DNA of 64,000 bases from Mactromeris polynyma (taxonomy: Eukaryota; Mollusca; Bivalvia; Venerida; Mactridae): contig JASFXZ010000005.1 in NCBI GenBank assembly GCA_032209605.1, positions 28,446,905-28,510,904 of the forward strand, given 5' to 3'. Numbering within the stretch: position 1 is the stretch's first letter; every line of letters begins with the position of its first letter. The notes below the pieces were generated by a model. That model worked only from the letters and a program-made list of their open reading frames with translations. It made no database searches and was not told where the DNA came from. Shown one piece after another: positions 1 through 12,592 of the stretch. A program made the position numbers and the translations under genes.

Positions 1-14
1 CATTAAGAAGGATT

Positions 15-118
15 AAGGTGGTACAGGTAACGCCATTTGCACAAGACAATGTCTCCACACACATATCCCAGGGAAACTTCAGAACACCAAAACGATAAGA
101 GGAAGCATGATGGCCAAC
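15..118 (+). repeat. R1 repeat fragment (5' part)
   Basis: First of about 25 pieces of a dispersed family that I call R1. The family starts near AAGTTGTTACAGGGAACGCC, continues with CACATACACAAGACAATG and CCCCACACAGACC, then a purine-rich body with CTGGCCGACCATAAGG, and in long copies ends near GAATTACATCCTTGGAACTG. This copy keeps only the 5' hundred bases (GTACAGGTAACGCC, CACAAGACAATGTCTCC) and is diverged. The family has no coding frame that persists between copies. I do not recognise it as a named element; it could be a non-autonomous DNA element or a fragment of something larger. Confidence 0.6.
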
Positions 119-2040
119 TGTAAAGAATTCGGCGATCAAAGATGTTGCGGTATGCCAGGGTGACAAACTATGCGTTTCATGAAAAAGACTGGAAATACGT
201 ATTGCAAAGACATAACAAAGTTGATAAAACATATAACTGTAAACATTCAGATGCGAAATCACTTGTCGCAGACGTGCCCTTAAATTGAAAGTATTATAAC
301 TAGTCTAATAAAACTCGAGGTTTTGTTAATAGAATTTCGAAAATTGTGTACGCAGTTAATCTTATATGTAGCCTTGTTTTAGTTTTTAGTTATACACAAT
401 TGCGTGTAATTAAATATCTGCAATAACAATGCAGGTCTAATTTATTTGATTATTTAATAATTACAATCAAATTGACTATTGCTCAAATGTAGAAGAAAGC
501 TAAATCCAGTGCAATATGTGTTGAACTATATGTTGATAGGGACGCCGCAATGCCGAACTACTATCTAAGTACATTGGGTTGTTTGTTTAACTAATACCTT
601 CTGATTGTTTCCTGGCGGATTCAGTTGCTTGGCTGATGGCGGCACAAACTGTAGACAATAACAATATAACGAGAGTGCCACGATGCAATAGGTCATACTC
701 ATTGCCTAGGGCTGTTTTGTGAATGTTACTTTCTTTACCGAAATAACCGATTTGCGCCAAATGGCGATAAACCCTTTCCCCGATCCAAATAGTCGTAAAA
801 TTGTCATTTGCATGGTTTATAGTTTTTCAACAAATAATCTATGGTTCGTAGACTAAACATGTCTCAGTATTAGTATATTACTGCAATAACTAACATTTCT
901 TTATATCTAAGGTAGCTACTAATTACTTATATCAACCAAGACAGATGACTGAATAGATGTATTACCTTCAGCCAAATCATTTATCTCATCGGAACAATGT
1001 CAATGATGGTTGTGTTAATTTAGTTTTGTCATGATAAGAATGAATAACGTGTCAATAATATACAATATGAGAGAAACTATAAAGACATATTACCCGATAG
1101 CGTGACATCAGCTTGAGCTAAACCAATTACTTAACATATTTCTGTAATTTTATCAGTACTGCTGACACTATATTAATGTAAGAATTGCATATATTTCACA
1201 TGCATATTGTATGATAGACGGCTTAGCCATTTAACTGATAAATAAAAAGCGATAAATAGGTGAATTATCTTATTATCCAATACATTTAAAGTTAGCTGTG
1301 AGTATGGTATGTCTTAAAGAGAATAGTGTCTGATATTTAATATATTTTACACATAATTACAGTTCACTCTCGTGCTCCAAGCTTTCGCTGTTAAAATCAC
1401 ATCATCTCGGACGGTTGGAACTAGGTGACTGTATGTTTTGTCGATTGACAGGGAAACAACAACTTTGTCAACAAAAAGAAACAAATGTCAGAAAATTGCG
1501 TTATGGATGAAAATACATAAGACATAATGGAGCAATCAACGGGATTGATGGAACGGTAACGATTGACAATGATTTGTGTTGAATAAGTATAGACCGTTGA
1601 TTTACAATACAAGCACTCAACCATTATCTGGATAGTGGGTTTATATAATATTGCTCACAGAATTATCTCAGACAAATAAATTATGCAAAAGATCACATTA
1701 TATTTGATTTATAACAAATTAATACTCTCTTTTTAGTACAAACATATTTTGGTATAATGGTTTACGAAAGATATTTGCAACGATTATCCAATATTTAACT
1801 AAACAATAATGTATCATTTACAATTTGAAAATACTGCAACTGAGAATAACGCTTTCTGAAAGTCCCGTTTCTCACGTAGCGATGTAAACTAGCAGGGTAT
1901 AGTTGAATGCAGTACGTGTGACTCAGTTAAATCTCATGAAACTTTCGTCGCTCAATGAATTTTCAGTAATTAATTTACGGCAAGCTATTTAGTAGTAAAC
2001 TACGTACGCACAACTTTTGTAGTGCTCTAACATATAAAAT
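119..2040. other. AT-rich intergenic DNA, no feature seen
   Basis: No domain-bearing open frame, RNA gene or clear repeat was seen. A 67-codon frame on the minus strand (1421-1624) has low-complexity composition and no recognisable similarity, so I do not call it. Confidence 0.5.
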
Positions 2041-2130
2041 GAAAGAAAGATTGAGAGGTTACAGAGAATGCCACATACACAAGAAAATGCCTCCAAAACA
2101 GGTTCCAGTGAGACACAACTTCAAACTTAA
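2041..2130 (+). repeat. R1 repeat fragment (5' end)
   Basis: Contains GAGAGGTTACAGAGAATGCC followed by ACATACACAAGAAAATGCCT, the R1 5' end. The copy decays after about 90 bp. Confidence 0.6.
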
Positions 2131-3907
2131 TATTTGCAATTACAATATCTTGAATGCAAGTCTTGTTATTTTTTTGGTCAAAAACCTAGATTGATGGTTG
2201 GGTGTTTCTGAAAACGAATGATGAAATATTTGACACAAAAACATGTCCGGAAAGTTTATTTAATGTGGCCGTTTCATAGTAACAGTCTCTATTCAACGAC
2301 AGTATCAATATTTATTGTAGTCAAAATTTACCCCTTGTGTAAAAACAAAAACACATAACAACAACCAATTGCCCTGGAATTTGTACTGCAATTTCTGTGA
2401 TTAAATAAATACCGTGTTTGGAAGACAGTAATTTTAATAGGTGATGGACCCTAAATTATGCATTGCCAAAGATGCTGAGCAATTCTAACTTCTATATCTT
2501 CACACTACGTAAATATGACGTCTCCAGGGCATTGGCGTTTGGCACATTTGTCCTTTACCTTATGTTTTATTCAATATGAATGTGGAAATCTTTCTTACAA
2601 GGATCCAATTATTTGTTGACAATTGCCAATATATATTTGTGCGTGTAGCAATTTCTCAATGTGACTGTGATTTGTGTTTATATTAAATATGGGAATGCCC
2701 TGTCTTGTCATATCAGATTATGAGACAGAATAATGTCATTGGAAAGAAACGAAACAAATCTGCCACAAAAGCCATTCACATGTAACGAGTCGATTTGATA
2801 TTGGAGAAATTTGAGAATCGCGTGTTTAACGGTTATGGTCACCTTAATTACGTTATGAAATTGAGTAATAAAGTAATAAACCTACATTTATAATTGCAAA
2901 AATAGCTTATTTATCAGTATTTCATTTTCAATTTTGTAGATCGAATTAAAGTCAAACTTATGATATTTGTACACACATTACACACCGTCTATATAGAACA
3001 AGTTTTAATTGTGTCAAACTACATGTTGAAATCACAAAATGGTGAACTGATGCAATATTCTTTGGAAAATATATATTTTAATTTCATTATTTTAAAGTAA
3101 TACTATGCTCATTTTTTGTATATTTGTTTATCCAGTAACCGAACATGAAAAATATATCTCCTAAAGTTAAAACATCAATAAACATACAACCCATTCGCTA
3201 ACATGTGAAGTTATATTCCAGCTACCATCACCTGACAAAGTTTTCTTATGACAAACGTAGATAACAGTACAAGGTGTACACTGCATCTACTACGACACAA
3301 TTGTATGCCTAAATTTCGTTTGGAAACGACACATGGTTACCCGTAGTTAGCCCTCGGTGATACTTGCATTAGAAAAATCTTGTCATGAACTTCGTTTTAC
3401 CACTATCATACTCTCTAGGTAATATCGGAGGACATTAATTCGGAATTGAAAATATTGATAGCCTTACATTGAGACACACACTCACTGTAAAGTAATACCT
3501 GTGTACATCAAGCAAAACAACACACGTGACGAAGACCTCCTTAAATTCTTAACTGTGTCTTGCAGTTTCCATTATTTGTTTAGACACGATGAACGTAAAT
3601 ATCAATTAAACTAAAACGCAAATGACAAGTTAATAACAATTAATCGCTGTTTATACAGCGAGAGTTTTAAGGAACTAATTATTTGACAGACGAATAATTG
3701 AACTGATGGTCTTCTGTCATTGATGTTCGTTCTAATTTATGCATTTGAGGTTATCGTAGATGTACTGCTATGTAACTGTTACTAAAACAACACGATATTG
3801 CGGCTAGACAATAATCAGCTGTTTGACAAATATATAACACGTACCAAACATCCTTTTTGATGTGTATTGCACTGACAATAATTATACCCATGACTGGGCA
3901 TGCTTGA
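2131..3907. other. AT-rich intergenic DNA
   Basis: No gene recognised. The only structure noted is the stretch 3085-3195, which has a diverged counterpart at the far end of the window and is listed separately. Confidence 0.5.
3085..3195 (+). repeat. Dispersed direct repeat shared with 63742-63845
   Basis: The stretch TTAAAGTAATACTATGCTCA, then CATGAAAAATATAT and AAAACATCAATAAACAT, recurs in the same order and spacing at 63742-63845 (TTAAAGTAGTATTATGCTCA and so on). Both are AT-rich and diverged by eye. The pair may be an unlisted repeat family or the trace of a larger duplication reaching beyond the window. Confidence 0.55.
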
Positions 3908-4304
3908 AGTGGTTCCAATGCTGTAATTCGCTGTACGGTTATTATTGTTTTGTGTGTTCTGAACGTATGTTATATTGCCCTTTCCCCTTTGCAATTATTT
4001 CAATTTATATGGTGTTCAGGTTATTTTCTGCCCAGTTTGGCCTATTGTTGCCAGCTATCTTGACTTGTCCTGTGATCTTTTCTATTCATTAACCCCAATC
4101 ACGGTTTGTCCTCTTTGAATCTTCTAGTTATTTATTATGTTCTGTCATGCTATTTCTTGCGCCTCTGTTACCTAACCTATGTACCCTTTAACCTCTTCAA
4201 GTGCTTTATGTTGTATGGATAGTTGTTTTCCCGTAGGTCTATGTGGGGCGACACTGTCTTATGTAGGTGGCTTTTCCCATAGCAACTTGTTCTCTGTCTT
4301 TTAA
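3908..4304 (-). repeat. R1 repeat, near full length
   Basis: Read on the minus strand, it runs from the R1 5' end (AGAGAACAAGTTGCTATGGG at the high-coordinate side) to the 3' end near CAGCGAATTACAGCATTGGA. Shared landmarks are the GACAGTGTCGCCCCACATAG block, the AGGCGCAAGAAATAGCATGA block and AGCTGGCAACAATAGGCC. This is one of the longest copies and is useful for defining family ends. The apparent frame at 3862-4092 is a by-product of this repeat. Confidence 0.75.
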
Positions 4305-7099
4305 GTATGCTCATCAACTCAATATGATGTACAAATAAGCACAGCAAATAAACTTACCATTTGATAGGATCCTTGCCTTGTAATAGGCGAATTGACACAC
4401 TGACAAAAACCCAAAGTGTGTCACCACATAAAGCGTATTTTATATTATTGCGTTATATTGACCGTAACAGAACAGAGTTGTTTATTGTTGCAGAAAATAT
4501 TATCACGATATTCTTTGCCATGTAATTTGGAGCAATCTTCTGTGACGATTAAAACCAATAGTTTATAGGGAATCATATTGTTAGCGAGATATTTTTTTCG
4601 CAACTACATTGTGTTTATTGAATGACATTAACCCGTAAATACATTTTGGTCTACATATTATCTTATAAAAGGCAATAAAACAATTTTATGCCACCAAATT
4701 TATGCCCAGTGTCTTACAAAGTGTCACATAAATATATAAATAGTATTATATTGCGTTTGTATGGCTTATCATAAGCATACAAATATCACTTTACTGAAGT
4801 GATGGATGTGCTACTGCTGTGGATAATAATAGTATGGACATTTATGAGAAATATTGTCTTTTTTTGTACGATAACTGTATTGGATAATAATAAATTATGT
4901 CTGTGTATTCTTATCTAGTGCATTGTATTGCGACATCAGCTATATAGTGTAATCTTTGCACATTATTTAAACGAATCGAAAAGCGACTATATTTACTAAA
5001 ATAGAGCACCTAAGTTACTAGATTTTTATGGCTATCTTGTTGTTTTATTTGATTTAAGTAAACTATTTTTCCATGGCATGCTACAAATAGATCATGCTAT
5101 TGTACCACAAAAGAATATACATCACGGTACTAAATGTGTTATGACATTCGTTGTACCGTTAAAACGATTATATTTCAAATATTTATATACACAATAGTCT
5201 AGTTCAGTTTTGTTTATATTTGTTTTTGCAGGGGCAACCAATTCAACCGTTTGTATATGTTACATATTATGTAAATAACAGGATTTGTTTTTCTTACAAT
5301 TTGTTAACCTGAGTCAGTATGCCCCTGTTATTTCATGACACAAGCTATCAATGACAGTGAAATATAAATGCTCATACTATTTGTCGCCTGTCTATTCCAA
5401 ATCATATTCCCTAAATGATTGTTTATCGGGTTCTATGAGTTCGATAGTGATGCCATCGTATGTCAATTAATTGCACGTTTGCCCTCATGTGGTTTGCCTG
5501 TTTACATTAATGAGTATTTATCATATTGTGTATGCATTAAATATCTTTCAGGAACAATTTAAAAATTATACAACTACGAAGAGCAAGAATGCTTTTACAT
5601 TATCTCTGCCAAAATAAGATAAGAAGTTCTCTAACTTCAAGTAAGATTGTGAGATATGTATCGATGTTTCGGAGTACGAAATATTCCTGTCTCGAATGTT
5701 GCTTATTATTCTATTCCCATATATATATATAAGTATTTGAAGTAGCGCTTTATATTAATACATGCAATCAAGTTGCTTCTTTGGTCAGTATGTGTCACAG
5801 TAGAGCAAAATGGTTTGGTATCTTGTTCAAATGTTTTCTCAATACAAAAGCAACAAACTAGGAAATTGCTTTTTTTCGATTCTAAAGAGTAATTCCGCTG
5901 CATTTTTTGGTTGAGTGGCATTCTCTTTGGAAGTTGGAAAATCAGAGTTTGCGCTTTTTAACCCACATTTGTTCTCACGTCATAGATACGTAGTCGGTAT
6001 CTTATTGTCTACGTTAAGATTACTTAATGTTTGTGTAGTCGACGAAATTGATAAGGGGAAGCGCTTGGAATATCAAACAGATATAACATTATTTGCCAAT
6101 ACAGATAATAAGGATATCAAATGAAACTTTAAGGGAGACTCTAAAACAATAATACAGGTGGAAGGGTGCAGAACGAAATTAAAATGGTGAAATAGGGAAA
6201 AGCACTGGTCTTCACATAGAGAAAACATAAAGGGAAACTGACCATAATAATAAACGTACAGTACTACATGTAGCTGTTGTTAACGCTTGTGTCATACGCC
6301 TAACAACAGGGTATCAAATTATCAAGGTATCAACATGTTCCATACTCACGGTCGTTCCTTCTTTTAATTCAAGGGTAACATTGAAACAGCTCGGTGCGCT
6401 CTAATATAAACGTAAAACTTATTACAAGAATCGATATAAATTGAAAGTAACCAATCCGCATTCAGTTGATATGTCAAACATATATGAAATTGTACTGTCC
6501 AAAATAAGTCAATATGTTTACAGTTAAAATAACAGAGATATACTATAAGACATATCACGACATATTTTCCCTAGCATAATAAAATCTTCCTTTTATTTTG
6601 CTAGCTGGTAATGAAGATTACTATGCGAAATTCTTCTCGAAACATTAGTCATTCGAATATTTCAAAAAGTGCTTCAACAGTTGTGCTAATTTAAACCCCA
6701 TGGTGTGCCAGAAGAGGTTGTTTAAATCCGGTTATTGAATAGACTTAACAAGGAACAAATCTAATTCGATTCGGTCTCGTTAAAGTTTGATTTTGTCAAA
6801 TCAACATTTCAACCAGTTTATTTGAGAAATATCTTTTCTATTAACAAACAATCCAATCATTGCCTCATTTATCTATCACAAATGCTGCCTTCGTTCTAGA
6901 ACATGCTTTAACATTGCAATTTCCAACACCATTTGGCACTCTGAATAGCGACATGCTTAACAAAATTCTAAAATGTATGTACAATACCGCCTCAATACAA
7001 TGTATGAAGGGTGAGACAGCGGAAAATAAAAGGCATTTACGAAACAATGTCCTCGAAATATACTCACAAACTACCAAATGAAACTGAGTGTATTTTTAC
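4305..7099. other. AT-rich intergenic DNA with a short (TA)n run
   Basis: About 2.8 kb without a recognisable gene. A short TATATATATATA run lies near 5721-5732. Several 60-76 codon frames on both strands (5706-5921, 5915-6124, 6364-6558, 6860-7081) overlap each other antisense, have no domain signature and are not called. Confidence 0.5.
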
Positions 7100-7157
7100 T
7101 GACAGTTCCAAGGCTTTGTGGCGTTCCCCGTAGTTACGTATTCTCTCTGTTTTAAAG
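7100..7157 (-). repeat. R1 with the whole interior deleted (ends joined)
   Basis: The 3' terminal motif (TGACAGTTCCAAGG as written on the plus strand) is directly joined to the 5' terminal motif (CTTTGTGGCGTTCCCCGTAG, then ACGTATTCTCTCTG). The roughly 400-bp interior is missing. The 5' flank matches the one at the 63.1 kb copy (CAGAGAGAATACGTAACTAC), supporting placement in the same subfamily. Confidence 0.55.
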
Positions 7158-7318
7158 TTTTATGTGGCTATTATTCTATTTATGTTAAATCCGACTTTCC
7201 CCATATTCTGATTATTGACGTGATATAGTATTAGTGATCTTCTATTTCCTATTTCGGCCCATGGTCACTGGCCATTTAATCCGTTTAGCCCTCGGTGTCC
7301 TGTAAAATTTTCCTTGCT

Positions 7319-7482
7319 TGTTTTGATAGTCAGCCAGATATTTCCTTACTTCTCCATACCCATATTACCCTGACACTTTCTTAATCCATTATGTTTCGTA
7401 GGCTGGTGTTTGCCCGTATTCTGTGTGGGGAGGCATTGCCTTGTGTATTTTGCGTTCCCTGCAACATCTAAATCTTTCTTAA
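7319..7482 (-). repeat. R1 repeat fragment (5' half)
   Basis: On the plus strand it shows TCAGCCAGATATTTCCTTAC, CTCCATACCCATATTACCCT, then TGTGTGGGGAGGCATTGCCT and TTTTGCGTTCCCTGCAACAT, which is the reverse complement of the R1 5' half. It abuts the tandem-unit element that follows. Confidence 0.7.
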
Positions 7483-7485
7483 ATA

Positions 7486-8022
7486 AAACAAGAGTGCCAA
7501 ACGGTCACAAAATACGCCCGTCATAAGTCAGAGCTCAGAGTTTAAACAAGACAAATTTTAGGTAATTCTTAAAATCAAAGGTTGGTAACTCCCGGGTGAC
7601 ATGAGCGATATGATTGGTTATCGAACTTGGCCGAGATATAATGCCCACAAACATTTTCACCTAGTTACATGTAGGTGAAGATCAGATGAAAACTGTTTGA
7701 CTTAGAGAGCGGACAAGGCTAATTTGACCAATTTTGGATAATTCAAGGGCCATAATTCAGAAGTGCCTGGGGGATGCGGCTGGTTATCGAACTTGACCGA
7801 GATATTATGCCCACAAACATTTTCACAAAGTTTGGTAAAGATAGGATGAAAACTCTTTGACTTTGAGAGCGGAAACAGCTAATTTGGCCAATTTTGGATA
7901 ATTCAAGGGCCATAATTCAGAAGTGCCTGGGACGATGTGGCTGGTTATCGCACTTGGACGAGATAGTACCCCAGCCGCGGGTGTTCCCGTAATACGTCCC
8001 GTTTTTCAAACGGGCGTATACA
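7486..8022 (+). mobile_element. Interspersed element with ~160-bp internal tandem units
   Basis: A non-coding element. It starts near AAACAAGAGTGCCAAACGGT with ATACGCCCGT and ends in CCCGTTTTTCAAACGGGCGT, a perfect 7-bp hairpin with a 3-base loop. Its interior is about 2.6 tandem units of 160 bp: CTAATTTGACCAATTTTGGA at 7719 recurs as CTAATTTGGCCAATTTTGGA at 7879. Each unit carries CAAGGGCCATAATTCAGAAG and ATTATGCCCACAAACATTTT. The architecture (short terminal blocks, internal tandem array, hairpin near the end) resembles bivalve pearl/CvE-type or Helitron-like non-autonomous elements. That class assignment is inference; no transposase or helicase is present. Confidence 0.7.
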
Positions 8023-9203
8023 AATGGGTAACACAATTAAACTGAGGAGAGGATAGGGGGACTACTCAGGACAATATTGAAATAGGATAATCAAATGTTT
8101 TCTTGTGCTTTTGGGATGTCTGTGCACTTAGAATGAGACATTTCCAATAGATTTCATAAGTTGTATTCATTTTTGGGTTCCTTATTCGGTATTTGCAAAC
8201 TTATATAATATAATTACTACAATGCCGGAAGGTTATTAGCTGTGTTGTCGAGAACTATATGATAGCTATTTAAACATCATTTTGTAGATGTGTGTGAAGA
8301 AATAGTGGAGGACGCATTAGGTACAATTGCTACACTGTCAATTCCTATTGTTATTTAAAATACTCATTTTAGGATGTTCCCAAATATCCGACGACACTAG
8401 AAGGCAAGGTTAGAGCTTTCTGTTATTACTGATTACTAAATGTATACTTCCGTTGTCCACTGTACCAGTACGTAGTTGTTGTAGAAGTTTTTAAAATCAT
8501 CGTTAGTTCCTTTGTCTTTATAAAATTAAACTTAAATTACACCGTTCAAATCACATGCACTATTTTGTCCATTGGTAGCAGTTTTTGTTCATGTTTAATA
8601 TAATAAATAACCCGACATCAGTTTGCAAACGGTGTGTAAACCACTGTCTCATTGGCAATTCGTTTTATTACAAGAAGTAATATGTATTTTGTCGACTCAA
8701 TGCTTCTTAGGATGCAATAGGTGTTTCATGATGGTCCAAATGCAAAGAGCTGACATCATTTTCCCCTTTAAACATCAAAAGTCTACTTCGTGTGGGCAAT
8801 TTGATTTTACATTTAATTCAGTATATACTAAAAATAATTTTAAATCCATTGCTTATGGTGACACCTCGAGAAATCGATGTTGATCATATTAAAAACTTAA
8901 AAAGCAGATTTAGATATCAAAGTCATTTTCGTCTTTCGATTGAGGAATAAGCGACCTCTAAAATCTCCGACTGGTTCTTGTACAAGGTATACGTCTGGGC
9001 ACTGATTTGATTGTATGGATTCTGATTTGATAACATTAGATCGGACATCCACTTTCCATTCAGAAGAAAATTTATTTAAATGCTGTGAGTAATGATTTAT
9101 TTTCGTATACGTTGTGTCGTCTTGGCAAATGACGAAATTTTTTGTCTCAGACACAAATTATATTCATTACAACTTATTCTCAACAACCCGTCACCAAACT
9201 ACA

Positions 9204-9320
9204 CATGATTTAATGCATAAGATTGATTACCAAAACGAATTAGAGGCACACAATGCACCAGATTTCCCTGCTGTAGCGTCTTCCGCAACGCCTAGCTTCA
9301 CGGCGATAATTACCAGAACG
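9204..9320 (+). other. Well-conserved patch shared with 18204-18310
   Basis: Within blocks P and Q this patch is more similar than its surroundings: AAGATTGATTACCAAAACG, then GGCACACAATGC, TTCCCTGCTGTA and ACCAGAACGAGTTC have close counterparts near 18.2 kb. It falls in a 91-codon frame (9114-9389), and the counterpart frame (18112-18297) shares KIDYQN and FPAV. The flanking peptide is not conserved, and indels occur in both, so I do not call a gene. It may be a degenerate exon or a conserved core of an unknown repeat. Confidence 0.4.
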
Positions 9321-9599
9321 AGTTCTGTCGACGGATTTTTGCCTGAAGTCAATGCAATGTTAACAAGGATTGACAATAAGACTGCCTGATGATCCTACGG
9401 CTCTTCTAATTAGGTAGACAATATTGTTATTCAGCTAGCGCACTAACAAATTGGACTGTAGAAATTCTGTTCCATTAGATACTTTATCCTCAACAAATGG
9501 TCACGTTTCGTCGCAAATACAAATTTGTAATTTAAATACGCCAAATAGTGTGACATAATAATTTACGTCACATTTATTCTAGAATTAAACAGTGCATCT

Positions 9600-9700
9600 C
9601 CTCATGATGTTTTGTGCAATGTTGTTTTCCTTGGAGATCTGTGTAGGTAGGCATTGTCTTGTGTATGTGGCATTCCCTGTAGCAACATATTTTGTCTTTT
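9600..9700 (-). repeat. R1 repeat fragment (5' end)
   Basis: Plus strand shows TGTGTAGGTAGGCATTGTCT followed by TGTGTATGTGGCATTCCCTG and TAGCAACATATTTTGTCTTT, the reversed R1 5' end. Confidence 0.7.
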
Positions 9701-11689
9701 AAATTATCGAAATTCGGCCAGTGGACACCATTTGAACAAAGAATCGCTATTTGCTTATTATAGTGATAAATTAAATGTGTTTATATTTGAGTAAAAATAG
9801 TTGAAATAATATCAAACAGAGAGCGTGATGCATGCGACTAATGACTTCGTTCGCGTCTAAATCGCCGACGTTTATCAAGAATTGTTAACTTTTAAGTGAC
9901 TGACATTCGATTTAAGGTAAAATAATGAAACTAAGTCATGTTTTAATAACACATTGCACTCTAACTTGGGACTAAGTTCAAACGCATTGTGGAGTAATAC
10001 ATGCTTATACAAATTACATGCGATTAGGCATGGGACAACTTCTTGTAAATAATATGAAGGAGTAGTTGTCAAGTGTGGCTGATCCGAAGATCACGAGTTC
10101 TAGTCTAAAGCGTGGTTTTATCAGAAATTATATAATATCTTAATTTGGCATGAATACAGGTCAGGAACGCCGGTATCCACCATCGATAATAATAAAAAGT
10201 TGTAAACTTGTTTCATATTGAAGTAAACTAACAAAACTGAAAAGTACAAACTCAGCATTTCTTCGTACAAACATAATCAAATGTAAATGCATCAGTTTAG
10301 GATCAAATCCCAATACAAATAAGCAGCGACTACTTCTATTTTGAGTTTTTCATGTGCAAACAAATTATCAGCGTCTGTTTGCAAAACCTGCTATTTTCCC
10401 TAAAGCAACGAATCTCACAGGGTTAATAAAATCGTCACTAAGATGAACACATAATTGAATTATCTGTCGTCCTTTTTGTCACATAGGAGATGTAAATATT
10501 GGAGTAATTACCCAATTCCTCGAAGATACCTTATCACTAAAGTACCTTACATATTCAACACCAGATGTGACGAACTTGTTTCAAGTCACAAGACAATACT
10601 TGAATATGGGTCTTGGCAACATTGAGTGGAATAAGCAGGTCCCTAGATAAGTATCGAAGCCGTTACAGATAATGAAAAGTTCTGGACATGGTCAAAATAA
10701 ATACCACCTCAGAATCGGATCTGTTTCGGTAGGCTGTTGACTTTGTTAATAGTATTAAGTGCAGAAACCTCCGTTCTTTGACTTTCTTGGTTTGTTCCCT
10801 ATTTTCAGAAAGCATCTTCATATTCTACAAACATAAATCGGGCACCACGCTTGTATTTAATGGTGATGTGCTTTCAGTATATATTATTGATACGAGTTTA
10901 GTCCATTTTGTTTATATGTGGGACTATCTTGCTACATAAAAGTACAAGGATACCTTGCCATCAAACTGGTTAAAGTCTCCCCGTGTTATACTGAAACATT
11001 CATGGATGCGATTCAACTTCTAATCCCTTGAAGTTTTATTTTGTTCTGTTAACCTGTTTCATTGTGACCACTAGAAATCTAAAGAGGTCTTATTTGTGAG
11101 TATGATCTTTTCTGTAATCCACAAATTATACTTCGCGACGCAAATTTCGTTGCTTTAAAAATAAATGTCATAAGACTTGTTCTAACAAATATTCGCCATT
11201 GTGTACTTTTTAAAGACTAATTCAATGCACTGAATGAGCACACAACAGCTGTGCTGCACATTATAAAAGCACTGAAGAAATACATGGCAGACAGAAAGCA
11301 ATGCATAAACGATTATGACGGCATTGACAATTCAACGCGGCGTTTTACTCGAATTGGGACTTAATAAACAAAACATAAGAGCTCTTTGTTGTCAAGAAGT
11401 CGGTCCCAAACAATCGACGTACCATATGGAAATATTTTAGGAGGCAATACTCTGCATTAGAGACCAAAAAATATGTTATTTATGTCGCTGTTCATTCTAG
11501 AAAGGTTATGATAATTGTGTATTTTATGAAGTGATTGCTCTTACTGCGTTACAGTTTAATCTAATTATTCACTCTTATCTATTTGGTGAAAACATTAGTA
11601 TTTTTGTATTATAAATATGTTTTTTTTTCATTCAGTATTCTATGGCACTCATAACTGGATATTACACTGAACGTGTACTCATGCAGCAC

Positions 11690-11965
11690 ATATTCCGTGT
11701 ATAAAATAGAATAACGTAGGACTATCTATGATCAGATCAAATGCAACGTTATTCTAGAGTCAATTGTTCAGTGCGGCTTTAATCTTTAATGCAATTACTA
11801 TCATTCAGAACAGTTCACGGAAGTCTGAAGGTGTAAGGTATTGTTAGATCTCGTACGGTACATTAGCTGGAAAAAATAAGGGTAATTATATTATAGACTG
11901 CCTGTGTTGAATAAGCACAGACAATTGGAAGTAAGTTACTCAAGGTAATACATCGTTGTAAATAT
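11690..11965 (-). repeat. Segment of block P inverted relative to block Q
   Basis: The reverse complement of this stretch matches 22915-23185 of block Q. Shared blocks are TGTCTGTGCTTATTCAA, TTACCCTTATTT, GTAATTGCATTAAAGAT and CCGCACTGAAC followed by TTGACT. Sequence on both sides (11.5 kb and 12.0-12.2 kb) matches Q in direct orientation. The simplest reading is an in-place inversion of about 270 bp in one lineage. Confidence 0.65.
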
Positions 11966-12592
11966 CTAATCCAGTGATTGTGTGAACAACAGTTTTGAAA
12001 TATTCGTGCGTCTTTAATGTTTAGCCTTAATGACTTTCTTTTATGTCTTAATGAATAACACGTATTGCTTATAAGAACCATCGATTTTATACATGCTTTT
12101 ATCTCGCCCCATAGGAGACCCATGTTGAGAGAATATATGATCGGATTCATAGTAACTTGTGCACAGTAAGGTATTTATTACATTAATGACAATCCTTTAG
12201 TCACGGAATACACGGAACAGTTTGCCATATTCAACTTGGTAAATAGTAATTGTAGTATTTTGCATCTTAACTGTAAACTCCTAATTGTTTGTTAATTTGA
12301 AAAAAATGAATCACAAGAAGGTACGTCGTAAGAGCTAGTACTGTTCGTTATATTAGGGAAAATACAGATTTGCCAGCTAGAAATATGTTATTGGTTAAAC
12401 AAATACATTCCATCGAGATAAACAGGTCGACAAAGATTCATTGGATAACTTAACCCTTGCAATTCTTATTTATCAAATTTTGATCTAGCGCTTTCTGTAC
12501 AGCGATGCAAAACTATAGTACGAGAATAACAACATTTGTATGTTTTCTGTAATCCTAAATGTTTTATCAAATGAAACCTGTTGAATGCATGT

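Noticed and set aside
3862..4092. Cysteine-rich 76-codon frame
   Set aside because: It lies almost entirely within a reversed R1 repeat; similar frames at 39737-40051 and 60456-60683 come from the same repeat.
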